A stretch of DNA of 37,692 nucleotides from a virus, in IMG/VR virus record IMGVR_UViG_3300009083_000004, positions 1 to 37,692 of that record; one strand, given 5' to 3'. Within the stretch, counting starts at the first letter, position 1. Each line of letters starts with the position of its first letter. Under the pieces are notes generated by a model, which made no database searches, was not told the origin of the DNA, and saw only the letters and a list, made by a program, of their open reading frames with translations. Below, piece by piece: positions 31,496 to 37,417 of this stretch. The position numbers and the translations under genes were made by a program.

Positions 31496-31788
31496 TGTAC
31501 CGGAATGAGTTTCCCGACTTCCCAGCAAGCGACATGCCCGGCGATATCCCGCCGGGCTTTGTCGATTCATCATGGCGGAATGACATCTGCCCCAGCTTCA
31601 CAAACGAGGCGCTAGGTTTGGTCCTTTGGATTGATTTCGCCGACCCTTCGCGCAGGGAGTTCCCGCACTGGCACCGCTACCGCGTCACCACTGCGTCGGC
31701 AGACGATATCGCCGATCTATTCGACTCGGATGACTTCGCGGCCGTCGTGGCGTTTGTCGCCGCGCAGGAAGGCGCTAGGGGCGCATAG
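31492..31788 (+). CDS. Uncharacterised acidic 98-residue protein
   Basis: From ATG 31492-31494 (a second ATG follows directly), overlapping the upstream stop (ATGA). Acidic and aromatic: FPDFPASDMPGDIPPGFVDS, then LGLVLWIDFADPSRREFPHW and SADDIADLFDSDDFAAVVAF. The high Asp/Glu content recalls DNA-mimic or anti-defence proteins, but no family is recognised. It ends within the hairpin at 31778-31833. Confidence 0.65.
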   Translation: MMYRNEFPDFPASDMPGDIPPGFVDSSWRNDICPSFTNEALGLVLWIDFADPSRREFPHWHRYRVTTASADDIADLFDSDDFAAVVAFVAAQEGARGA

Positions 31789-31833
31789 CAGAACGGCCGC
31801 CGGATTGTGCGTCCGTTTCACTATGCGCGCCCC
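31778..31833 (+). terminator. Long hairpin at the end of the small-gene run
   Basis: GGGGCGCATAG (31778-31788) pairs with CTATGCGCGCCCC (31821-31833) leaving a two-base bulge, and AACGG with CCGTT forms a second stem inside. The stop codon of the upstream gene is in the left arm. No T-run follows, so if it terminates it would be of an incomplete kind. Confidence 0.35.
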
Positions 31834-31863
31834 AGGGACGCGCAGAAGGAAGGAGTCCGACTC

Positions 31864-32295
31864 ATGTCGCGCCACCATTGGCGCGCGAATGATGGTCCGC
31901 GCGTAGTCGCGAGTCGCATTCGTGCGCCTTCAGCCGGGCAAAGCGCGCCATTTCGCGTGGCGCCGACCCGCGTCATTTTGTCGCAGTTTCGCGGCCGTGG
32001 CGCGGTCGGCGCGGCGATCCGCGCCCTTTGGCGCGCCAGAGGCGACCCGCTCCACAACGCGATTAGAAGCCCGCCGATGCGTTTTCGCGGAAAGGCTAGC
32101 CGTGTGCCGCCCAAATCGGGAAGGCTATCAGGCGCGCGCGCCAGCGCCGGCAATCGGCCCTCAAATCGAGGTCGGGAAACGCACGTTTCCGCCGCGCGGT
32201 CGGCCGCAGGAAGGAAATTTCCCTCACAAACTTACATATCAGGGGAATACGACACGACCTACGCGGGTAAAGTGCCGAAACGGCCGAGAGGGTGA
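31864..32295 (+). CDS. Possible basic, Arg-rich protein (doubtful)
   Basis: From ATG 31864-31866, with AAGGAAGGAG about nine bases before it, an open frame of 143 residues runs to TGA 32293-32295. It is very rich in Arg and Ala (MSRHHWRANDGPRVVASRIR, RGRGAVGAAIRALWRARGD) and lacks the normal amino-acid mix, so it may be a chance frame in GC-rich DNA. If not coding, 31834-32295 is a non-coding stretch with many GGCGCG-like motifs. Confidence 0.3.
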   Translation: MSRHHWRANDGPRVVASRIRAPSAGQSAPFRVAPTRVILSQFRGRGAVGAAIRALWRARGDPLHNAIRSPPMRFRGKASRVPPKSGRLSGARASAGNRPSNRGRETHVSAARSAAGRKFPSQTYISGEYDTTYAGKVPKRPRG

Positions 32296-32793
32296 TGTAG
32301 CCCTGATGAGGCGGCCAAAAAAATAAATTTTTTTTAGGGGGGCTACGCGAGCGAGTGGCGGTCCTCGCGGTCCACGCCACACGTCAGTAGCTCCCACCGC
32401 TTGCTTCGGCAATACGAACGCACGCGCGCCATGGGCCATCCACGCATGTAGCGAATGATCGGCGCGATACGACCGGCCACGGTGCCATCGATCACTTCCG
32501 CGCCAGCACAGAAATGCGGGGCATCGATCCAGAGCAAGCCTGGGTCGGTCGGGCTCAACATCGAGGTCGGGTACGGACCATTCATGGATTGCGACCTCGG
32601 TGCGATTGGGAGCGATCAGTCGGTCAGCGTCGTGGTACTGATCCTGGCTCTCACTCAGTGAGACCGAGGCGATGGTGATCATCACGCCGGTCAGCGCAAC
32701 CAACGACCACCGGCTCGATCGCGGGCGATGGTCAGGGGGGTGGGGAGTCTGTCCCGTCATTTTTTCGGAAGGTGGTGGAGTCATTTCGCTCAT
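32239..32793 (-). CDS. Possible membrane protein of uncertain 3' end
   Basis: The ATG at 32791-32793 overlaps the upstream stop (ATGA). The first 85 residues look real: a Pro-rich N-terminus, a membrane segment RWSLVALTGVMITIASVSLS and a polar part ADRLIAPNRTEVAIHEWSVP. After about 32585 the frame runs antisense-like through the 80-residue gene until 32239. A lost stop or frameshift near 32585 is likely. Only the first part is supported. Confidence 0.35.
   Translation of the reverse strand: MSEMTPPPSEKMTGQTPHPPDHRPRSSRWSLVALTGVMITIASVSLSESQDQYHDADRLIAPNRTEVAIHEWSVPDLDVEPDRPRLALDRCPAFLCWRGSDRWHRGRSYRADHSLHAWMAHGARAFVLPKQAVGATDVWRGPRGPPLARVAPLKKIYFFGRLIRATSPSRPFRHFTRVGRVVFP
32319..32337. terminator. 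A/T palindrome between convergent genes, possible two-way terminator
   Basis: AAAAAAATAAATTTTTTTT (32319-32337) separates the plus-strand cassette from the minus-strand operon that ends at 32343. On each strand it gives a T-tract. A flanking GTAGCCC (32299-32305) can pair with GGGCTAC (32339-32345) to close a larger stem. It fits a bidirectional terminator. Confidence 0.5.
32343..32585 (-). CDS. Uncharacterised 80-residue protein, last gene of the minus early operon
   Basis: From ATG 32583-32585, with GAGGT nine bases ahead, to TAG 32343-32345. It begins MNGPYPTSMLSPTDPGLLWI, has DGTVAGRIAPIIRYMRGWPM and ends in a basic segment with two cysteines (RVRSYCRSKRWELLTC). Codon third positions look normal, unlike the overlapping frame of the upstream gene. 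Family unknown. Confidence 0.55.
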   Translation of the reverse strand: MNGPYPTSMLSPTDPGLLWIDAPHFCAGAEVIDGTVAGRIAPIIRYMRGWPMARVRSYCRSKRWELLTCGVDREDRHSLA

Positions 32794-33434
32794 CGGGGGC
32801 TCGCTCGAACGATCGCTCGGAAGAAATGGCCGGCGAAGCGCGCGTTGACGACGCCCTTCACGGTCCCGAAGAAATCCCACGACTCGTCGATCTTGGCGCT
32901 GTCCTGAAGCACTGCGAGCACCTGAAGCGGCGTGCGCTTCGTCGAGGCCCGTCGCACGATCAGCACCTTCCCGTTCTTGGCGACGATCTGGAACGACTTG
33001 CGCTTGTTGCCGCCGATCCGCTTCAACTGCCGGCGCACCACCGTATGCACCGGGGCGCTGCCGATCGAGCCGTATGGCTTGATCAGGATGCCGCCGGTCG
33101 CCAAACGCCCTCGCCCATCGCGCTTGCTGCGGATCGAGAGCTTCCTGTCGGGGTACTTCTCCTTGCCGGCGCCGACGACATGGCGCTCCATGTACTTGTC
33201 GATCGAGCCGACCACCGCGTTGAGCTTGTTGCCGTTGGCCGGGCGGATGCGGATGCCCCCCACCACCCAATTGCGTCGCAGAACGAACAGGCCGGGAGCC
33301 TCGGCTTTCAGCGCAACTTGCGCGTCCTTCGCGGTGAAGGTCAGCGCCTTGGCGGTCGCCGTGTTGACGCTCGATGGCCGCAGGCTTTCGAGCCTGCGAT
33401 CCCAATCCTTGTCGAGCGACATCGTGATCTGCAT
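32790..33434 (-). CDS. Conserved phage protein of unknown function
   Basis: A 214-residue basic protein from ATG 33432-33434 (TGATG overlap with the nuclease; ATG at 33422 is an alternative). It has NTATAKALTFTAKDAQVALK, RRNWVVGGIRIRPANGNKLN, GSIDKYMERHVVGAGKEKYP and ends SWDFFGTVKGVVNARFAGHF. This layout (helix, 'RP' strand region, ending F..A..) is faintly like a phage structural family that I recall in tail or head-closure regions, though here it lies in an early operon. Function open. Confidence 0.6.
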   Translation of the reverse strand: MQITMSLDKDWDRRLESLRPSSVNTATAKALTFTAKDAQVALKAEAPGLFVLRRNWVVGGIRIRPANGNKLNAVVGSIDKYMERHVVGAGKEKYPDRKLSIRSKRDGRGRLATGGILIKPYGSIGSAPVHTVVRRQLKRIGGNKRKSFQIVAKNGKVLIVRRASTKRTPLQVLAVLQDSAKIDESWDFFGTVKGVVNARFAGHFFRAIVRASPR

Positions 33435-33814
33435 CAGTCCAACCGGCTACGAATATCGGCCTCGACCAGATCGGCCAGGCCTTCCGGCGTCTCGGCGGAG
33501 AACGTCAGGACGATGAAGTCGAGCTTGGCGAGGCGCGCGTGGCGCTCGCGCTGATCCTTCGAGCGCCGCCCGGTCGGCGTCTTCAGTTCGATGGACAGCA
33601 ACAGCCCGAAGGGCATGTAGACGCGGATGTCGGGCTCGCCGGCAGTGATTCCGGTGACCTTCGCTTCCATCTGTGCGCGTCGGTTGCGCTTGGCGCGGTT
33701 CATATCGCCAGCGCACGCGATGGGCAGACCTTCGTCCTCCATCCTGTGCAGACGAGCGATGACGGCGGCCTGATAGCGCCATTCAGGGATGTTGTTGACG
33801 ACCCGAGTTTCCAT
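33434..33814 (-). CDS. VRR-NUC domain nuclease
   Basis: A 126-residue protein with the whole VRR-NUC active-site pattern of the PD-(D/E)xK superfamily: E11 and Q15 (PEWRYQAAVIARLH), TAGEPDIRVYMPFG with D62, LSIELKTPTGRRS with E76 and K78, and DQRERHARL with Q88. Phage versions are single-domain and may act as Holliday-junction or flap endonucleases in recombination, packaging or replication. ATG at 33812-33814; no strong ribosome site visible. Confidence 0.88.
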   Translation of the reverse strand: METRVVNNIPEWRYQAAVIARLHRMEDEGLPIACAGDMNRAKRNRRAQMEAKVTGITAGEPDIRVYMPFGLLLSIELKTPTGRRSKDQRERHARLAKLDFIVLTFSAETPEGLADLVEADIRSRLD

Positions 33815-33849
33815 GCGAGGAAGGTCGCTCGGATCGTCGCAGGCGAAGA

Positions 33850-33864
33850 GACCGTTTCGGTATC
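33850..33864 (-). repeat. 15-bp intergenic repeat, copy 2
   Basis: Identical to 9340-9354 (GACCGTTTCGGTATC). It sits in the 52-base gap before the VRR-NUC gene, about 36 bases before its ATG on the minus strand. The first copy is ahead of the sheath gene. Confidence 0.45.
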
Positions 33865-33866
33865 CT

Positions 33867-34721
33867 TCAGAGAGGCATCAAGCGCCGACCGTCCGACCCA
33901 ATGATCGGCTTGCCGTGCGCCGTCGAGTAGAGCCGCATCCCCTTCCGCCCCCGATCGGCCGTTCGTGCTTCGGCGGTGTAGAGCAAGCCGCTGTCTTCCA
34001 GCCGGAAGGCGATTTTCTCGATCTCGGCACGCTTCATGGTCTGCCCCGTCTTGGCGGCGATCTCGTAGGCTCCGATCCCGAACACGCCTGCCGCCTTGAC
34101 GTAGCGATGCACCCGCTCATCCGCCGGTAGATTGGGCGGTGCCTTTTTCGGCTCGGGCACGGCGATGGGGGTCAGCGGCGCGTCGCCGAGGGCAAGGTCG
34201 GACTCCAACTCCGCGACCACGGGCATGACGCCTGCGAACGTCGCCCATAGGTAGGTCCTGACCAGCGCCACCGGGTAGCCGCGCTGCTCGACGAGCTTGC
34301 GCGTTTCGGACATGACCGCCTTCGCCTCGACCGCGATCGAGCGCCTGATCTCGGCTTGAAGCTCGGGCTGGTCTTGCCAGCCACCCTTCGGCATGCGGGC
34401 CATCAGGATCACGATGCTCCCGATCATCGGCATCAAGCCAGCCAGGAACGCAACCGCCTGCGCCGGCATCAACGACGCCGCCGGCCGTTCGCCAGCGGGG
34501 CGGCCACGTCCGGGGCAGCGGCTCTGCGGGAAGATGCGGGCATGCCCTCGCTGCACCGACCGCCAGATCAGTTTCTTCCGGTGCAGGTACGTCGTCGCCT
34601 GCTCGATATCGCTCGGGTCGATCCTCATGGCCGCGCCGAAGGCGTCCAACCTCATCCCCTGCTCGGGGATCGCAACCTCACGGACCGTCTGCTCCCAAGT
34701 CCTGAAAGTTCCCAATTTCAT
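33867..34721 (-). CDS. Protein with two winged-helix-like domains, possible regulator or replication initiator
   Basis: A 284-residue protein from ATG 34719-34721. Residues about 15-65 (LDAFGAAMRIDPSDIEQATT, LHRKKLIWRSVQRGHARIF) and 205-275 (VHRYVKAAGVFGIGAYEIAA, KTGQTMKRAEIEKIAFRLED, SGLLYTAEART) each look like a winged helix. A hydrophobic/Ala-rich middle (AFLAGLMPMIGSIVILMARM) joins them. It is transcribed away from the AT-rich element 34757-34934, so binding there is plausible. Family unknown. Confidence 0.65.
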   Translation of the reverse strand: MKLGTFRTWEQTVREVAIPEQGMRLDAFGAAMRIDPSDIEQATTYLHRKKLIWRSVQRGHARIFPQSRCPGRGRPAGERPAASLMPAQAVAFLAGLMPMIGSIVILMARMPKGGWQDQPELQAEIRRSIAVEAKAVMSETRKLVEQRGYPVALVRTYLWATFAGVMPVVAELESDLALGDAPLTPIAVPEPKKAPPNLPADERVHRYVKAAGVFGIGAYEIAAKTGQTMKRAEIEKIAFRLEDSGLLYTAEARTADRGRKGMRLYSTAHGKPIIGSDGRRLMPL

Positions 34722-34756
34722 CCGTTGTCATCCCATCTTTCATATTATCGCGAACA

Positions 34757-34934
34757 GGGGGTTTGGAGGGGTATTGGGGTTTTGCGCCTATATATATGGT
34801 ATTGGGCTTAGCTGATATTAGTCATTCACTTATATTCATTATATATATTACCTCTTATATATATACCGAAACCCCCAATGCCCCTACTTGGCCTTTAGGT
34901 TTCGACACAAACCCCCCTTCCAAACCAAAACCCC
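34757..34934. repeat. Two-tier inverted repeat with G-tract and C-tract arms and AT-rich core
   Basis: Left arm: GGGGG (34757-34761), GGGG (34768-34771), GGGG (34776-34779), then an alternating TA run ending at 34797. Right arm: TA-run to about 34865, CCCCC (34872-34876), CCCC (34881-34884), CCCCCC (34912-34917), CCCC (34931-34934). AGGGGTATTGGGG (34767-34779) matches the reverse complement of 34872-34885 except for one base and one bulge, and GGTTTGGAGGGG (34760-34771) matches that of the region 34914-34926. The core 34790-34865 is nearly all A/T. It lies between divergent genes. Confidence 0.7.
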
Positions 34935-34959
34935 AAAGAGCCGAAACCGAAATACATAA

Positions 34960-34976
34960 GTGTCATTTTTCGACAC
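34960..34976. promoter_or_regulatory. Possible operator (GTGTC-N7-GACAC)
   Basis: GTGTC (34960-34964) and GACAC (34972-34976) form an inverted repeat with centres 12 bases apart. TTTCGACACAAA at about 34899-34910 repeats the right half and its flank (TTTCGACACGAA at 34968-34979). They could bind one of the two divergent winged-helix proteins. Confidence 0.35.
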
Positions 34977-35037
34977 GAATATCAAACGCTTTCGGCCTCC
35001 CCCAACTGACCATCCGTCAACATCCCTCACAAAGTCC

Positions 35038-35066
35038 TTGCAATTCGGATCATCCCCGATTATCCG
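35038..35066 (+). promoter_or_regulatory. Possible promoter of the right-hand early operon
   Basis: TTGCAA (35038-35043), a 17-base spacer and TATCCG (35061-35066). Spacing is ideal; the -10 is a weak match. It leaves a leader of about 105 bases before ATG 35179. Confidence 0.35.
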
Positions 35067-35109
35067 TTGATCCGTGGAGCAGAGACCGAGTCGGCCTGCT
35101 CTTAGGGAC

Positions 35110-35160
35110 GGTCCGGGAGGACCAATCACACCACCGACCAACGCAGCGCCCTTCGGGGCG
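35110..35160 (+). promoter_or_regulatory. Two tight hairpins in the early operon leader
   Basis: GGTCC (35110-35114) with GGACC (35119-35123) around a four-base loop, and CGCCC (35147-35151) with GGGCG (35156-35160) around TTCG, the very stable UUCG tetraloop. The second ends 18 bases before ATG 35179, just ahead of the ribosome site. They may protect the message or tune translation. Confidence 0.45.
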
Positions 35161-35178
35161 AACGGGAGAGCTTTGCCT

Positions 35179-35547
35179 ATGGCCTATCCGAATGATCCAG
35201 GCTCGAAGGGTGGCGGTGCGTCGAAGGACGCCGCCGAGGCCATGAAGAGCCGCTGCGCCGACCCGCGCGCGCGCGTCACCGCGCTCATGCTCAACGGCCA
35301 CCACCTGACCGCAGACGAGATCGCCAAGCAGCTTGGCGAGACCGTACTGGCGATCCGGCCGCGTGTCTCCGAACTCGTCAAGGCTGGCACGCTGGTCAAG
35401 ACCGCCGACTTCCGCCGGAACATCAGCGACCTGTCCGCGCACGTCCTGCGCCACACGAACCGGCCGGTTGCCGTCCCCCTCCCCGAGCCTGCGCCGAAGC
35501 AGCGCCGGGCGTCCATCCACCACGACCAGAACGCGCTGTTCTGTTGA
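35179..35547 (+). CDS. Winged-helix DNA-binding protein, first gene of the right early operon
   Basis: A 122-residue protein from ATG 35179-35181 with GGGAGAG about ten bases ahead; an earlier in-frame start is in the leader. The core VTALMLNGHHLTADEIAKQL, then GETVLAIRPRVSELVKAGTL and VKT, is a MarR/phage-type winged helix with the recognition helix at about 65-78. The C-terminus is Pro/Arg-rich (PLPEPAPKQRRASIHHDQNA). It is a good candidate to autoregulate from the upstream repeats. It ends 14 bases before the next gene, a gap of pure G. Confidence 0.75.
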   Translation: MAYPNDPGSKGGGASKDAAEAMKSRCADPRARVTALMLNGHHLTADEIAKQLGETVLAIRPRVSELVKAGTLVKTADFRRNISDLSAHVLRHTNRPVAVPLPEPAPKQRRASIHHDQNALFC

Positions 35548-35561
35548 GGGGGGGGGGGGGG
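35548..35561 (+). repeat. G14 homopolymer between stop and start
   Basis: Fourteen G follow TGA 35545-35547 and end at ATG 35562. It replaces a normal ribosome site for the Zn-finger gene. Such tracts slip, so length may vary; some G-run sequences are miscounted by sequencing machines. Confidence 0.85.
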
Positions 35562-35868
35562 ATGGCGATCAAGGAATGCGTCGTCTGTGGCAACAAGTTC
35601 GACGCACAAAGAAGTACGAAGACCTGTTCGCGCGAGTGCGGCCGATTCAGAGAAGCGCCGAGAGAACACACGGCGCTGGGCCGCGGAAAATCAGAAACGG
35701 TGCCGAGAGATCGAACGCTTATTTCGCCGTAAGCGCGCTCGATCCTTCGAAATCCTTCGAGATCAATACCCATCGGTATTCACCGATATCAAAGACAACT
35801 CACAACTAACTGCCGCCTACCGCACCATCAAGCAACTCGGAATGCAGGATTTGCTCAATGTCAATTAA
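35562..35868 (+). pseudogene. Zinc-finger protein broken by a one-base frameshift
   Basis: From ATG 35562 the frame gives a zinc knuckle with C6, C9, C22 and C26 (ECVVCGNKF, then KTCSREC). It then runs into unlikely sequence. In the next frame, from 35641, the expected charged helix follows: ADSEKRRENTRRWAAENQKR, then CREIERLFRRKRARSFEILR and a C-terminal YRTIKQLGMQDLLNVN, with TAA 35866-35868. One extra base at about 35640 explains both. The repaired product is about 101 residues, a zinc-finger plus basic helix typical of small phage DNA-binding proteins. Real frameshift, sequence error or recoding cannot be told apart here. Confidence 0.65.
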
Positions 35869-36418
35869 GTCAAAATACCCCTTCGACGATCTGAAGCGCA
35901 TTGTGAAGAACAACCCGGAAGGGTCTCGCGCCGACCACGAAGAAGCGGCTCGCGCGCTGTTCATTAAGGACATCGAGTCCTACTTCAAGCCGCTGTTCGG
36001 CTACTGGTTCGACAACCATATCCGACAGCTTGAAGTCGTCCGCTATTCCAACGGGTCAATCAGCGTCGATACCGCGAGGAACATCGAGAAGATCGCGACG
36101 GCGATGAAGACGAAGCCGATCCAGTCGGTTGCCAAGATTCCGGCCCGCACGAAGGAGCAGATCGACGCGGCAAAGAAGCGCACGGAAGAGTTTGGCCGCA
36201 TGGCCGGCCAGCGCATGCAGGCTTTGGCGCTTCTGTCTCTGACCATGCCGAATGGCAAGGAACTGAAAGACTGCACCGTCGCACAGGTCCGCTCATAGTC
36301 CGGCTGGCTGGCCGCGCTGTGCAAGGGGCGCAAGGCATCCGAGGTCATCGGCAAGTTCTGCTCTGAGAAACAGGCGCGAGACGTTTTCGACCGCGAGACG
36401 AAGTCGGTGCGTCGATGA
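35858..36418 (+). pseudogene. Uncharacterised protein interrupted by an in-frame amber codon
   Basis: From ATG 35858-35860 (AGGA eight bases ahead) 146 residues run to TAG 36296-36298: FDDLKRIVKNNPEGSRADHE, FIKDIESYFKPLFGYWFDNH, then TMPNGKELKDCTVAQV. The same frame stays open for 39 more sense codons that look protein-like (SGWLAALCKGRKASEVIGKF, CSEKQARDVFDRETKSVRR) and ends at TGA 36416-36418, overlapping the next ATG (ATGA). That exact coupling shows that the long frame is the original gene. TGG to TAG is the simplest explanation; readthrough is possible. Function unknown. Confidence 0.6.
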
Positions 36419-36675
36419 CCGCTGTCTCGTACCACGAGGGAATGCTCGTCCGCCGAGCGCTTGGACTTGAGCGCTCGTCCAAGGTCTGCCGCAACCGCGT
36501 CGCCGTGCATGTGAACGGCACCGACATCCAGATCGCGGAACGTCTCACTCAATCCGGCGTGATGATCCGCAATCCGCGCGCCGACTACGGCTCGATGCGC
36601 GTGTTCTGCGTCACGCCGGAAGGTGCCGCCGCAGTCGGCAAGAAGCTCCGCTCCGACCTCCATTTCAATCACTGA
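36415..36675 (+). CDS. Small DNA-binding-like protein, uncharacterised
   Basis: An 86-residue protein from ATG 36415-36417, overlapping the stop of the amber-read-through frame. It has an N-terminal helical part (MTAVSYHEGMLVRRALGLER), then VCRNRVAVHVNGTDIQIAER and LTQSGVMIRNPRADYGSMRV, ending VTPEGAAAVGKKLRSDLHFN. The alpha then beta-hairpin pattern could be a small winged helix. Not recognised as a family. Confidence 0.65.
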   Translation: MTAVSYHEGMLVRRALGLERSSKVCRNRVAVHVNGTDIQIAERLTQSGVMIRNPRADYGSMRVFCVTPEGAAAVGKKLRSDLHFNH

Positions 36676-36692
36676 CCTGAAAGCACCTCACC

Positions 36693-37415
36693 ATGTTCCG
36701 TATGTACTTTGGCCTCGTCATGACCGGCGTCGCCATCTCGAACACCACTGATGCCCTGATTCAGGGCTACCCGTGGGTCGCCGTCTTCTTCGCTGCGCTC
36801 GGGCTCATCATCGGCATCCCGTCATGGTTCGACATGCGCCTCCTGTTCAAGGTCGAGGCTAACCTGGCCGAGATGGGGCGGGATATTGACCTTCTGACCA
36901 CGCGGTCAGCCGAGCACGCCAGCGACGCCGGGGCCTACTTCCACGCACTGATCCGAGCGCGTGATGCGCTGAGTGAGGGCGAGTTCGGCGAAGCCTTCGT
37001 GATCGTGTCCGACGCGCTCGCGCACATGGAAGACAACCGTGAGATCGCCGTCCGGCACTGCGTCAACTGGCTGACGGTGATCCTGCACGACGCCAACAAG
37101 CATTGGTGGATCGACCCGGCCACCGGCGAGAACCTTCGCAAGGCCCGCTTCATCGTGCCGACCAAGCTGATGCTTGTCGTGAGTGAATTGTCCGAGGCGA
37201 TGGAGGCGCACCGCAAGAATCTGCCCGACGACAAGCTGCCCCACTTCGACGGCTTCACGGTCGAACTCGCCGACGCCCTGATCCGCATCCTCGATCTGGC
37301 TGGTTCTCAGAACTGCAAGCTCGGTGACGCCGCCGCCGAGAAGATGATCTACAACGCCAAGCGCGAGGACCATAAGGTCGCTGCCCGCCTCGGCGCCAAC
37401 GGGAAGGCGTACTGA
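36693..37415 (+). CDS. Membrane-anchored MazG-like nucleotide pyrophosphohydrolase
   Basis: A 240-residue protein. The N-terminus has hydrophobic helices at about 4-20 and 27-46 (YPWVAVFFAALGLIIGIPSW). Residues 60-150 are a helical linker with DNREIAVRHCVNWLTVILHD. The C-terminal domain carries the MazG all-alpha NTP-PPase motif: KLMLVVSELSEAMEAHRKNL with E165 and E168, and TVELADALIRILDLAG with E191 and D194, the EXXE...EXXD metal set. It would hydrolyse (d)NTPs to the monophosphate form, or modified or signal nucleotides. Membrane anchoring is unusual for MazG. Nucleotide-based defence or (p)ppGpp control is a possible target, by inference only. Confidence 0.75.
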   Translation: MFRMYFGLVMTGVAISNTTDALIQGYPWVAVFFAALGLIIGIPSWFDMRLLFKVEANLAEMGRDIDLLTTRSAEHASDAGAYFHALIRARDALSEGEFGEAFVIVSDALAHMEDNREIAVRHCVNWLTVILHDANKHWWIDPATGENLRKARFIVPTKLMLVVSELSEAMEAHRKNLPDDKLPHFDGFTVELADALIRILDLAGSQNCKLGDAAAEKMIYNAKREDHKVAARLGANGKAY

Positions 37416-37417
37416 TC

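Noticed and set aside
32794-33405. Long minus-strand frame running through 32790-33434
   Set aside because: Overlaps a better-supported gene in another frame and has antisense-like composition.
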